Shown piece by piece: positions 1 through 9,733 of a stretch of DNA of 64,000 bases. Position 1 is the first letter of the stretch, and the number at the start of each line of letters is the position of its first letter. The stretch is from Dendrophyllia cribrosa. Lineage: Eukaryota > Cnidaria > Anthozoa > Scleractinia > Dendrophylliidae. Both the position numbers and the translations under genes were made by a program. The stretch is taken from the NCBI GenBank assembly GCA_024195265.1, contig JAJLRJ010000006.1, positions 6,082,115-6,146,114 on the forward strand, read 5' to 3'. The notes under the pieces were generated by a model, which made no database searches, had not been told where the DNA came from, and worked only from the letters and a program-made list of their open reading frames with translations.

Positions 1-2
1 CT

Positions 3-164
3 CGCGGTTTTCGCGGCGGTTCCTGTTTTAGCTGCGGAGCTTTTGGGCACTACCGTAATCAGTGTCCTGCTCTGAATTCCCAACTTTCGGCCACCCAACC
101 AAGCAGACGTGCATGGTGGACTTTGGTCAACTTCATGTGTGCCAGGAAGGAGATAAGTTACTGA
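3..164 (+). pseudogene. DIRS-like Gag C-terminus with zinc knuckle (partial)
   Basis: The reading frame is already open at the window edge and ends at a TGA at 162-164. It encodes a glycine- and arginine-rich run followed by a CCHC zinc knuckle of the C-x2-C-x4-H-x4-C type (codons at 24-65), as found in retroelement Gag proteins that bind RNA. The next frame, which carries the reverse transcriptase, overlaps its end, a usual Gag-Pol arrangement in DIRS-like elements. The N-terminal part lies outside the window. The knuckle spacing is read directly; assignment to a DIRS-like Gag is inferred from the Pol that follows. Confidence 0.75.
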
Positions 165-1527
165 ACTTTGTTGTAGAGGACTTAGGTTATTGTGAATATG
201 TACAGGGTATTAATCCTAACATTGTTGTAGCTGGCAGACCTAAACGTCACGCTCAGTTTTGGCGTTCTATCGGTGCAAGTCAGTTTATCTTAGATGTTAT
301 TGATCAAGGCTATCGTATTCCTTTTCATTCCACTCCACCTGTCAGTTTTTCTAGTAACAACAAGTCAACTTTATCTCATTCTGACTTTGTGGAGGAGGCA
401 ATCTCCGAATTGTTGGTTTCCAATCGTATTTTTGAATTGGACAGTTTACCTTGCAATGTTAATCCTTTGTCTGTTTCTGTTCAATCTTCAGGGAAGCAGC
501 GTTTAATTTTGGACCTTAGGTTTATTAACATGCACCTCTGGAAAAAAAGTGTTAGGTTCGAGGATCTCAAGGTTGCTCTTAATTTTTTAGATCGGGGTCA
601 TTTTCTGTTTTCGTTCGACATTAAGAGTGGCTATCATCATATCGAGATTTTCCCTCCTCGTCAGTGATTTTTGGGTTTTTCCTGGTTTTACAAGGGCAGG
701 GTTAGATACTTTTGTTTCAGAGTTTTGCCCTTTGGTCTTTCCACGGCCCCCTACATTTTTACTAAGCTGTTTAGACCGCTTGTCTCCTACTGGAGACAGC
801 TGGCATTCACATCGTGGTTTTTCTTGACGATGCTTTAGGGGAGGCCCCTGCGTACCAGGCTGCTTTGTCCCATAGTACCGTTGTTAAATCGGAGTTGACT
901 TCGTCTGGTTTTGTTGCCAATTATGAAAAATCCATTTGGGCACCCACTCAGGTCCTTGATTGGTTGGGTTTTACCATTGATCTCTTCCAGGGTTTGCTCT
1001 TTGTTCCTGGTAAGAAACTCCAGCGCGTCTTGTCTTCTATTAACTCGCTTTTGGAAGCTGATTATTGCACTGCGAGGGATCTTGCTGCTCTTGCCGGGCG
1101 CATTAATTCCTTTAATTTAGCTGTTGGGAATGTCACAAACTTGATGACCAAAATTATTCATATGGCTATTGTTCTCAGGTCTAGTTGGGATTCCAAATTC
1201 CTTTTGCCGGATTCCGTTAAGGATGAGCTTGTCTTCTGGAGAGACAACGTTCGGTTTCTTAATGGACGACCTATTGGGCTACACCTTGTGGGGACACGTA
1301 CTGTTTTTTATTCGGATGCTAGCGATCTGGGTGTTGGGTGGGGGGTGGGGGGGGGGGGGGGGAGGGGGGTGGGGGGGAGGGGGGTCATCAAAGGTCGTGA
1401 TGGTGTTATTTGCCATCTCCCATGGTCTGCGGACGAGATTGCTCGCAGCTCTACCTGGCGCGAGCTCAAGGCTGTTCATGTTTGTCTTTCAAGCTTTTGT
1501 AAATCTTTAGAGGGCTGTTCAGTATAG
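62..1527 (+). pseudogene. DIRS-like Pol: reverse transcriptase and start of RNase H (broken)
   Basis: This is a degenerate reverse transcriptase of the DIRS/Ngaro type that would copy element RNA into DNA. Frame 2 (62-667) holds the fingers and palm start: LILDLRFIN, then FDIKSGYHHIEIF. An in-frame TGA at 665-667 interrupts it, after which the same frame reads LPFGLSTAPYIFTKL. A frameshift near 800-815 moves the reading to frame 1, where the catalytic box is VVFLDD, followed by the connection region and an RNase H start (FYSDASDLGVG, then SSTWRELKAV). A G-rich expansion at about 1331-1382 adds a low-complexity glycine stretch to the RNase H, and a TAG at 1525-1527 ends the frame. The rest of RNase H lies beyond an inserted transposon, at 4722. 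At least three disabling lesions show the copy is dead. Confidence 0.88.
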
Positions 1528-1604
1528 TGGTTTACTGAGAAACGGAATATCCCTTTCATTATTAGGAACGGTAGCATGAAGTTAGATCTTAACCAGCTTG
1601 CTTT

Positions 1605-1760
1605 TAGACTGCGAGCAGTCTCTCTTTTTCCGCTAAAGTCAGTGGGGTTAGCGCGATGTGCGAGCGGCGAGCGGCGAAGTCGCGAGCCGCGAGTAGCGCG
1701 GGCGCCAGCAGGCGAGAAAAAGAGAGACTGCCCTGGGATCATACAGCAGTTCAGAAGCCC
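1605..1760 (+). repeat. Left TIR of the DUF6589-type transposon
   Basis: 156-bp terminal inverted repeat that matches the reverse complement of 4557-4712 with one visible mismatch (a T in the GC-rich middle). It contains a CG-rich core of GCGAGCGGCGAGCGG type and the inner palindromic motif pair that lets the arm fold on itself. Confidence 0.93.
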
Positions 1761-2063
1761 GGCACACCGGTGACGGAGTATTCTGATTGGTCGGTTTACA
1801 AAGCGATGACGCGTATCTGTCATCGACATTACTTAGCGTCATGTAGTGCGCGCCAAATTTCAGTGATCAAATATGGCTGCCGTATTACAACATAGTTGAA
1901 TTATCACCAACAGTCGGATCCTTTTTTGCATTAACTAAAAAATGTTTCTTTTTTATGTCAATTAGTGTACTGGTACATGTATACTTAAGTCACGCTTGTT
2001 TTTTAGCAAATCATAAGAAAATGTTGTGGTCTATAATTAATTATCATCAGTGAAAACACTTAC

Positions 2064-4444
2064 AACTTCAGATTTCTCCCTCTGTTCTTGAGAATATGGG
2101 TGAGGAATATGGTGAATAGTTGTATCCTTAAGGTAGTGGAACTCGGGAAGGAATCTGGTAACTACACGACTGACCAAGACAGTACAATCATCCTTGAAGG
2201 CATTCTGTACATCAGCAGTTGGCAGAAGCTTTTTTAGCTCCAGATCTTCAAGCTGGCACTGTTGTTTTTGCTCCTCAAGATTAGCATTTGTAGAAACCCT
2301 GTCTCGAACGGCATACTGATTTGTCCAATGGATAGATTGGTTTGAGTGTTGTTTTGTCTGGATTCGAGCTTTTACACTCAAATCAATATTATCAGTAACC
2401 AGCCTAAAAAACAATAAATCAAATATTTTTAATTTTTACAAAAAAAGAATCAAACTTTTATTTTCATTAATGAAGAATTAAAAACAGAGTTATTTAGATA
2501 TATTTCAAACATAAATCAGCATGTTATTTCTTGTAGTGTTAACACACTGTACAAAGAAGCATGTGGCATTGTCCAATCTTGTAAACAATACTTGTATTAA
2601 ACTTTAAAACAAGTGATTTGTTATTGTCCTAACCAAAGTTATTAAATGTGAAGTGGGGGTATAAAAAACAATACTTTTTTTTTAAAGTGTGGAAGAAATA
2701 AAGTTTGAATACAAATCAGAGGAAAGAAAATAACCCTTAACACCAAACAGAGAAATGTAAAAGCAGGTAAAATACAAATGATAAATCATTAAAGTGTCTT
2801 AGATGATTCAACTTTAATAATGATAAATCAATTTTAAAGTTAAAATCGCCGGATAAGCGACTATCTTTCTAAATAGAATAAAAAGAATAACATGATTCCA
2901 TGGGGGTTCGCATGTTGTAAACAGTGTCAAATTTTGCGGTATTTCTGCTTAATTTATAAGTTCATGGAACTTTTCTGGCTATTTGAAAAAGGAAATCAAA
3001 ATGCGATATATAATTTAATATCTAGTGCGTCTCTTATGTACCTGTAACGCTTGAAACTCGCTGGCTGGGCGATCTCCTCGACTTCCATAGCGGCACCAGC
3101 ACTGTTACATGGATTCGATTCGGCACACTCTTCAACGTCCACAGACACGGCGGCATTGGTTTTCGCTTTTTCCTTTTCAGCTTCTTCTTTCCACTTAAGA
3201 ACGCTTGCATCGAAATTTTCTCCCATTTCCTTTTGTTTCTTTACAGTCTCCTGATGAGACATGCAGATTCCAAGGCGATTAAGTCTTGTGAAATCTGCAG
3301 TTTTTGTTCCACTGTGAATCAGGATGGATGAAATCCTGTAAGCAAAGGCTGACATTCGGGCGTTTCTTCTTCGAGCTAATACGGCTGTGGCAGCAGCTGT
3401 TGCGTTGACCGTCTTCCAATCCATTTCCTTCTGCTTGCCGATCATTCCAGCGGTCCCCAAAATGCACGAATAATAAATCGGACATTTTTTAGCTGCTTCA
3501 TCTAATAGTGAACTGTTGGAAAACTTCACTATTTGTTCCGGAGATTTCATGGTTAGAATGGAATTTGAGTGGCAAAACCACTTAAATTCTCTGTTCACCG
3601 CTTTCGTCACTGCTTCGTGCAGATGAGGGAGCGCTTCCTCAACTTTAAAAAGCATGTTGACAACGTGCTTCCATTTCCGCTGCAAGATGTTTTTTATCAA
3701 GCTTGATGCAAGACCGTTTTGGGGCGTTCTAACAGTTACCCTAGATTCCGAAATAACCACTTTGACGGAAGCTTTTTTCTTCGTGACAACTTCGCTTTCC
3801 AACGTTGTCAATTCGGCATTTAACTTTTTCTCATTCACCAGATCATCGCAAACATTCTTTACTTTGTCTTCCAATGCGAGAGATCGGCGAGCGGCGAGCG
3901 CGGGTCGCTTCTTTCTGCTTCCGTCGTCTTCTCCGGTTTTGAACACTTTGGGTTTCTGTGAACCATGAGGTGACTTCGACATTCGCTTGAATCTTTCTTG
4001 GTTTTCTTTGTCCTGGTCCAGCTTTTCTTCTTCTTCTTGCGGTTGTTGTTCGACGAATAAAGTGTGCGCTCGGTTCAATTCTTGACGAATGAATGAGACA
4101 GCTGGCTCCGCGTTTCTCACTTTGATCGCACATTTTCGGCAAACACGAGAGGAAAGCAAGTCACTTTGCATTACTTTAAACCCAAGTTGTTCCAAAATGG
4201 AGCTAAGGGAAGGCCTTTCTTCGCCCTTTCGGCAAGAGACATGAAAAATATTTTCCGTGCTAATGTACGATGTCTTCGGCTGCCGTTCTTCGCAAAGTTG
4301 ACTTGCGGTGTTTTTCGATGGAAAATTTCCATAAACAGTCTTGAAAGAACACTTGCATAAACGACAGAAATCAGACGCTGATGGCTGACAATTTCTTTTT
4401 TTCGCCCTGTTCGAAACAGGCTTCTTTGGTGTGGAAGCGCTCAT
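2064..4444 (-). pseudogene. DUF6589-type transposon protein, two N-terminal exons, C-terminus missing
   Basis: Exon 1 runs from the chosen ATG at 4444 (MSASTPKKP) to 3042 and exon 2 from 2403 to 2064. The inferred intron 2404-3041 has a CAG|GTACAT donor and a TTTTTTAG|G acceptor and joins KRY-R-LVTDNIDLS in frame. Exon 2 then ends at a strong GTAAGT donor. Exon 1 has an N-terminal Cys cluster (CRLCKCSF, later CRKC) like a zinc-binding module, a basic and acidic linker around residues 120-250, and the conserved-looking blocks KWKHVVNMLF and NARMSAFAYRISSILIHSG. From memory these resemble cnidarian proteins that carry a C-terminal DUF6589 domain. Only about 300 bp remain between the last donor and the left TIR, so the downstream exons are absent. 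An upstream in-frame Met (MILRCQIF) is an alternative start. The molecular function of the family is not established; a transposase role is inferred from the TIR context. Confidence 0.72.
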
Positions 4445-4556
4445 TACATCTTCCAAAATGCTCCGATCGATTTTCCCGGGAAAAATTTGACACCGGAGTA
4501 TCATGTTAAGAAAATGGGCGGAGGTGTCAACGTGTGTCAAAAGGTGAGCTGTCAAA

Positions 4557-4712
4557 GGGCTTCTGAACTGCTGTATGATCCCAGGGCAGTCTCTCTTTTT
4601 CTCGCCTGCTGGCGCCCGCGCTACTCGCGGCTCGCGGCTTCGCCGCTCGCCGCTCGCACATCGCGCTAACCCCACTGACTTTAGCGGAAAAAGAGAGACT
4701 GCTCGCAGTCTA
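4557..4712 (-). repeat. Right TIR of the DUF6589-type transposon
   Basis: Reverse-complement partner of 1605-1760. It lies upstream of the minus-strand gene, so any promoter for that gene would sit in or next to this arm. An open frame runs from the arm into the gene, but its in-arm methionine encodes only low-complexity arginine- and alanine-rich sequence and is probably not the true start. Confidence 0.92.
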
Positions 4713-4721
4713 GCTTGCTTT

Positions 4722-5231
4722 GTCCATATTTCAACTGCTCGTCAGAAGCGGTATCGATTTGCAAGAAGACTGGATCCCGAGGTCCCTTAATGAACATGCT
4801 GATTCTATTAGTAGGATTGTTGATTTTGATGATTGGGGTGTTTCATTCGAGTTCTTTAATCACGTAGATGTCATTTGGGGCCCTCATTCCATGGACCGTT
4901 TCGCAAATTATCGCAACCGCAAGCTACCTACTGTAGGTTCTATTCTCGTTATTGGAATCAAGATTCTGAAGGTGTGGACGCGTTTTGTTACGATTGGAGA
5001 GGGGAGAATAATTTGCTTGTGCCCCTCGTGTCCCTGGTTTCTCGGGTTATTAGGCATCTTGCAGATTGCAAAGCCATGGGAACCCTTATAGTACCCAAAT
5101 GGGTCTCGTCTCCCTTTTGGCCTATGCTTTTTGGCCCTCATTACCCTTTCTTTTCTTGTGTGAAGGGTAACATTATTTTCACTGACGTTGCAGGTATTTT
5201 CGTTATGAGGCTCTACGGAGTCTATCTTTGA
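4722..5231 (+). pseudogene. DIRS-like Pol: RNase H C-terminus, right of the inserted transposon
   Basis: Continuation of the interrupted Pol. Frame 1 reads SIFQLLVRSGIDLQ, EDWIPRSLNEHADSISR and VDFDDWGVS, the usual end of DIRS/Ngaro RNase H, including the HAD-S-R block. Around 4935 the reading slips to frame 3, which continues with VDAFCYDWRGENNLLVP and GTLIVPKWVSSPFWPML before a stop at 5229-5231. The slip is a further disabling frameshift. In family order the tyrosine recombinase follows, as it does here at about 5696. Confidence 0.85.
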
Positions 5232-5430
5232 CGGGCTTTATTTTAAGTCCCTCGTGCTAGCCATTCGCTTATCCAATTGTTAATTCATTATATTTGCGAT
5301 GCATAGTTTTACGGCTCAGTTTAGTTTATATATTTTGTTTTTTCGATTACATTAAACTGTTTGTTACGGACTTTTTGCAGTTCCCGGCCTCGTGTTTATT
5401 TCTGTTTGTTTTGTGCCTCCGTGGCGTTTT

Positions 5431-5575
5431 CTTGAGCCTCGGTGGCCATGTGTTTTGCCTGGGTGGCGTTTACGTGGGCATCGGTGGCCATGTGCAAAAA
5501 TAGTTCAGGTCAGTCCTCGGTGGCCTTGTGTTTACTCTTGTTGACTACGTTTTCAGCCTCGGTGGCCATGTGGGT
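5431..5575 (+). repeat. Short repeats of GCCTCGGTGGCCATGTG in the RT-to-recombinase spacer
   Basis: Four imperfect copies of a roughly 17-bp motif (near 5436, 5478, 5517 and 5558) lie in a T-rich spacer. No protein is supported. The motif may be part of the internal control region of the DIRS element or a private expansion. Confidence 0.6.
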
Positions 5576-5695
5576 TTTTTTCTTTTTGCATTTCCCTGTA
5601 TCTCCCTCCTATGTCCTTTGCTTATCCTTAGTTTTATCATTTGCTTTGTTCTTTTCCTATCTACCTTTGTTTGCTTCTTTTGTCTCCACAGATGT

Positions 5696-6693
5696 TTTTG
5701 CCAGTCCCATGTGGGCCGATCTCAACCATGTCAAGGATCCTCTCCTACGTCTTTTGGTTGAAAATTACCCGGAAGTCGTTCTTGGTTCCAGGGCCGACAA
5801 TACCACGCTTTCCTACCTCAACGGCTTTAAACGTTGGCGTGCCTGGGCCTGCAGGTTTCCGGAGATTACAGTGTTGCCAGCTACTCCTGCCTATGTTTCT
5901 TTGTACTTGCTTAGCGTTCTTCAAGCCTCCACGTCTCCGTCTCCAGTCCAGACCGCCTTGTACAGTATACGCTGGGCCCATGAAATAGCTGGTTTTGAGT
6001 CCACGACCAGTCACACGCTTCCACAGAAAGTCTTGGAGTCAGTCAAAAGGAGGCTTTCCCATCAGGTTTCCAAAAAAGCTTCCTATAACACCGAAAATTT
6101 TGCTGAAGTTTCATTAAAGTCTGGACGGTTCTTTAGTGGACACAAGGTTTATGGCCATGGCTCTCCTTGCTTTTAGGGGCTTAATTCCTTGGATTTGATG
6201 AACTGTCTAACTTAAAACTTAAAGATGTAGTTTCACACGCGACTTATTTTGGGCTTTTCATTCAGAGCAGTAAAACCGATCAGTATCAAGAAGGCGCTGT
6301 CCTTCCTATTGTTAAGACAGCTAAAGGGCTATGTCCCTGGGTCAATCTCGTTAATTATTTATCTCAGGCCAAAATCGCCTTGCCTTTATCTCCCACTGGT
6401 GAGGACGATTTTCTTTTTGGTAACATCCAAACAAAGTCTGGCAGTCTATTTATTTGCTTGGGGTCCAAGATATCTTTTACCAGGTGTAGGGAAGTGCTAC
6501 TAAAGAAGTTAGCTCGGACGTGGGCCTAAATCCCAAATCTTATTCGTGGCACAGTTTCAGGAGTGGTGGCGTATCCGCTGCTGCCAATCGTGGTGTCTCC
6601 GACAGGTTGTTCAAACGGCATGGTAGATGGCGTTCAGAAAACGCCAAAGACGAGTAAATTGAGGACTACTTAGAGAGTCGTCTAGCTGTATAA
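5696..6693 (+). pseudogene. DIRS-like tyrosine recombinase (broken, catalytic residues lost)
   Basis: The enzyme would integrate the circular DIRS cDNA by tyrosine-mediated strand exchange. The N-terminal core-binding region is clear (LLRLLVENYPEVVLGS, TLSYLNGFKRWRAW, SLYLLSVLQ). The frame is lost near 6110-6190, and later blocks sit in shifted frames: LKLKDVVSHATYFGLF, LPIVKTAKGLCPWVNLVNYL, then SYSWHSFRSGGVSAAANRG and RHGRWRSENAKD. The arginine expected in the box before DEL is glycine (FLGFDEL, Gly codon 6191-6193). The HSFR and HGRW motifs survive. The position expected for the nucleophilic tyrosine after AKD reads Glu-stop (TAA 6655-6657), with IEDYLESRLAV following. Together with the frameshifts this makes the copy inactive. 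Confidence 0.85.
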
Positions 6694-6740
6694 CTATCTT
6701 TAGGTCTCTAATTTACCCGCTCTTTGTATTTCTCAGCAGC

Positions 6741-7594
6741 CCGTAGTTCGAGCTGCACATTCATTTTGTTTGTTTGTCATGAATATAAATAGGAAATGTA
6801 TTTACATTCGACGGAACTTAACTGTAAGTGGCAGTGACAGAGAATGTACTGAAATAATTTCTTATTGGTATGAACGCACGTAAGCCGCTATGGCGTTAAT
6901 TGACTCTATTATTGTAACTTATATAAGGTTTGTTGGTCATTATGTATTCATCTCAGCTCTCGAACTTTTTAATTTTATTTTATACACTTTGTTTTCTTTG
7001 TTTTTTACCTTTACAGCCATGCTCCGTCACGCGTGACCAGTATTTTTGAAAATTGAATGGAGTTTTCAATATTACGCGTCGGTTTTGAAAATTCATTCCG
7101 AGATTCGGAATTCCCGTGAGAATTTTACCGCATTTTCGGAAACAAAGAGCAACAAAATATCATTTTGTTTGAAATGTTACATATCCTAACAATATTAGGT
7201 TTTTTTATGCGTGCAGCGAAGTTATTTTCCGCTAATTTGTGACTTTCAAAGTGTTTTCCACAGAGATCTTCAAGGTTTCATTCAAATCTCGGACGTTACA
7301 AAGAAATATTCAAATGTTCATTTCATTCTCTAGATTACTGGTCACGCGTGACGGAGCATGGCTGTAACCCCTAAAGGTTTGTGCGCCTGCATTTGGTTGG
7401 GGAGTACGTTCCCATTTTTCCCACTGAGTTTTTCAATTGGGTTTTCGTACCAGGCGGCGTACTGGCTTGTTGCCCGAGTAGTGTTTCAGTTTTATATGTC
7501 TGAACAGTGTACTTGATGAGGACGGCATTAAACACTCGGGCCCATAGTTCGAGCTGCACACCCATTTTGTTTGTTTGTCGTGAATATAAATAGG
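6741..7594 (+). repeat. DIRS 3' region bounded by a 54-bp direct repeat
   Basis: A segment of about 54 bp (6741-6793) recurs at 7541-7594 with few differences; both contain AGTTCGAGCTGCACA followed by TTTTGTTTGTTTGTC and TGAATATAAATAGG. The pair brackets about 750 bp of non-coding DNA, into which a MITE (7014-7365) is inserted. The position directly after the recombinase suggests terminal or internal-complementary-region sequence of the DIRS element. That is an inference, because the 5' terminus lies outside the window. Confidence 0.6.
7014..7365. mobile_element. MITE with 30-bp TIRs and TA target duplication
   Basis: Perfect inverted repeats start CAGCCATGCTCCGTCACGCG and end in the reverse complement CGCGTGACGGAGCATGGCTG. 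TA lies on both sides. No coding sequence is visible between the arms. TA duplication with a CAG...CTG terminus fits a non-autonomous Tc1/mariner-type element. Confidence 0.85.
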
Positions 7595-7599
7595 GATCG

Positions 7600-7894
7600 A
7601 TAGAACTTTTCTACCTTTTTACTTAGAATATCTCTAGCGTAGGTATAAAGACCGGATGAAGTCATTCCTAAACCTAAATAAGTTTGTTTGCCAACAATAT
7701 TTAAAGTTTCGTCTTCATATTTGAAAATGTTCTTGTTCTTGTTTTGGCCATTTCCACTAAATATAATAATATTAGATTTTGTGGTGTTAACTTTGAGTTT
7801 CCATGCCTGGGCGTGTTTTTTTAATTACGTTAATTGATTGTTGCAATCATTCTGAAGAAGGGTTTATAACTTACAGATCATCAGCATACGATGA
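7600..7894 (-). pseudogene. LINE reverse transcriptase fragment
   Basis: On the minus strand the sequence reads the non-LTR reverse-transcriptase catalytic box YADDL (7874-7888), then a stop and a frameshift. An open stretch follows with QAWKLKVNTTKSNIIIFSG, LNIVGKQTYLGLGMTSSG and YARDILSKKVEKF. The order catalytic DD, WKLKVN-TKS, then YLG-x5-G is typical of the LINE palm-to-thumb region. It is only about 95 codons long, has at least two stops and is cut off on both sides, so it is a remnant. The clade cannot be assigned from this piece. Confidence 0.82.
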
Positions 7895-8125
7895 GTGAAT
7901 GAGTGAATGAATAAACGAATAAACGAACGAACAAACGAACGAGCAAACGATGAATGAATGAAAGAGCGAATGAGCGAGCGAATGAATGAATGGGCGGAGA
8001 GACGAAAGAACGCACATATGGACAGACGGATGATTGACAGATCAATGGAGTTAAGGATGGTAGTTAATCGGGTATGTGAATGAGTAACTTGTGAATGAGT
8101 AAGTAAGTAAATAGGTAAATAAACT
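7886..8125 (+). repeat. Degenerate GAAT/GAAC tetranucleotide repeat
   Basis: About 240 bp of drifting 4-bp units (GAAT, GAGT, GAAC, AAAC). It abuts the LINE remnant. The complementary type occurs at 10003-10312. Long ORFs across it are products of the repeat. Confidence 0.85.
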
Positions 8126-8394
8126 GAATACCTAAAGCATGGTAGACACGACGAAAACCATCTTCTTCCTCTCGATTCGTCTCTGACAGCCACGAAATGT
8201 TCTATTATCAAAAATACTGTGTTAATTAAATTACATTTTTATTCAGATTATTAAATTACATTTTTATTCAGTTTAATCAGGAAATCAGAAAATTATTATG
8301 GGTTAAATATTAATGCTGAGAACAGCCCAATAAATTCCCTACTGAGCGTTAGCCCTGGCAAGGAAGTGGGACCACCGGGCATAGAAAAAAAAAT

Positions 8395-8600
8395 TCACTT
8401 CGGTGGGATTCGAACCCACGTAACATATCAGTAGCCACGCACCTCTTCAGAACCTCTAATTTCATTGGACCTGGTTATCACGCACTTGTATTGTTTTTAG
8501 GTCTAGGATCCATTGTTCTGTTGTTTGTTCTATTGTTTTCTTAGCCAATCTTGTGAGGCGTTCCGAGAGGTGCGTACCGCCTCTAACATATTGGAGATAC
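8395..8600 (-). repeat. tRNA-like T-arm, possible SINE remnant
   Basis: On the minus strand the sequence GTGGGTTCGAATCCCAC (about 8402-8418) contains a perfect pol III B box in a T-arm-like stem. No convincing acceptor stem or anticodon arm is seen, so this is not called a tRNA gene. A tRNA-derived SINE remnant is the simplest reading. Confidence 0.4.
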
Positions 8601-8721
8601 AAACCTCTTTAACTTACAGATGCAACATCCAAATAAAGAAACATTCCACCACCCGATTATTCACTTGACGTATAATCGATATTTGTAATATAAAATTATG
8701 GGTTATATGTACTTTAATTCG

Positions 8722-8989
8722 CACTGTAATATTTCAAGAAGTTATTTTAGGTTCAAAATAACCCCTTTTTGGAGGTCATTTGAACCCCAAATTTAACTCC
8801 GAATCTGGGGTTAAAATAACTCCAACCGCTAATGGAGTTTATTTAAATCTACTGCCCAGCAAAATAACTACTTTTCGGAGTTAAAAAAACTATACTTTGG
8901 AGTTGAAATAACTGCGAAAAATTAACTCCAATGTAAGGAGTTTATTTAACTCCACTTTAGGAGTTATTGTAGCTCTTTGAGAAACAGTG
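8722..8989. mobile_element. CACTG-ended short element, copy A
   Basis: 268-bp unit starting CACTGTAATATTTC and ending GAAACAGTG. It is filled with subterminal copies of the GGAGTTAAAATAACTCC type. The second copy lies at 9734-9999 in the same orientation. CACTG termini and palindromic subterminal repeats recall CACTA/EnSpm-like or Chapaev-like non-autonomous elements, but no target duplication was recognised. Confidence 0.65.
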
Positions 8990-9001
8990 TGTGTTTTGCT
9001 T

Positions 9002-9556
9002 TCACTTATCACCTTTTTTTGCCGCGCTTTCCACCATGCCTCTCATTCCAAGCTCTTTCTTTAAGTTCTCAATACTTTCACTGATCTTTTCTCCGCTGGA
9101 GAAGTCTATCCATAGACTGTTGCCCATGATCATCCCCAGCCATCCATCAGCTCGGTAGTTTGGCTCCATCATCAGAGGCACGATGTCTTTATGTAGCGTG
9201 AACGCATATTCAGCCTCTACAATGTTGTAGAAAGGACAATCACATCTCATCCATGCAAGCTACAAGAATCCGACTGAACACACGCATAATTCCCCTCCTA
9301 CCTGATCTACAATTAGCACTCTCTTTATATTTCTGAGAGACACACAGGAGCACAACAGCTGCATTCTCCACAGCGTTAGCCATGGCCTCCAGGGTTGATC
9401 CTCCCATCTGTTCCAAGTCCATCCATACGCTGTATCCTGCTGCCTGCAGCTTGTTCTTAACTTCAATCATGGTACTCTGTACATCCCATTGGTAGCTGAT
9501 CATCACGTGGTTACTGGTCGGCTTGGCTGTTTTAGCAGCCGAAGCGCTGGCCGCCG
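9002..9556 (-). CDS. TIR-domain protein, two C-terminal exons (partial gene)
   Basis: Two minus-strand exons encode a TIR domain of the soluble type found in innate-immune or NAD-consuming proteins. Exon A (9556-9302) begins after a poly-pyrimidine AG acceptor and reads HVMISYQWDVQSTM, AAGYSVWMDLEQMGGSTLE and AVVLLCVSQKYKESANCRS. An 85-bp intron (9217-9301, GTAGGA...TTGTAG) joins in frame to exon B (9216-9002): EAEYAFTLHKDIVPLMME, GWLGMIMGNSLW, ending at a stop. The domain order matches a full TIR fold, including a Glu in the WMDLEQMGG segment that may correspond to the catalytic Glu of NADase TIRs. Upstream exons should lie at higher coordinates, but none was recognised before 11 kb, so the gene may be truncated. 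Two copies of a short repeated element flank the exons. Confidence 0.78.
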
Positions 9557-9733
9557 CTGAAAAAAAAAACAAACAAACCATCAACAGTTCAATATGTGCT
9601 CCTGATAATGATTCCGCTATTGAAAAACACTTACAGTTGTAATGTGTTCAATGTAGATGAACGTTTATTCATTTGTCTCATGATGTAGTCACCGTTTGAG
9701 GTGTTGATGGCGACGTTTCGAGTGCTATTACTG

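Larger units (their letters stand above)
1605..4712 (-). mobile_element. 3.1-kb TIR transposon with palindromic tips and DUF6589-type gene, inserted in DIRS RNase H
   Basis: The element is bounded by 156-bp inverted repeats at 1605-1760 and 4557-4712 that appear to differ at a single position. Identical 9-bp direct repeats GCTTGCTTT flank it at 1596-1604 and 4713-4721 and are the target duplication. Removing the element and one copy of the duplication restores the RNase H reading frame (MKLDLNQLA, then LSIFQLLV). The outermost 14 bp, GACTGCGAGCAGTC, is a perfect palindrome. Each arm also carries an inner inverted pair of the motif GCAGTCTCTCTTTTTC, so each arm could fold into a long hairpin. 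It encodes the N-terminal part of a DUF6589-type protein on the minus strand but lacks the C-terminal exons, so it looks like an internally deleted copy. A 9-bp duplication fits MULE-like or KDZ-like DNA transposons; the superfamily is not decided here. Confidence 0.93.

Noticed and set aside
1279..1479. Pro/His-rich minus-strand frame
   Set aside because: Antisense shadow of the G-rich expansion in RNase H.
8395..8480. A tRNA gene on the minus strand
   Set aside because: Only the T-arm/B box is convincing; no acceptor stem or anticodon loop could be built.
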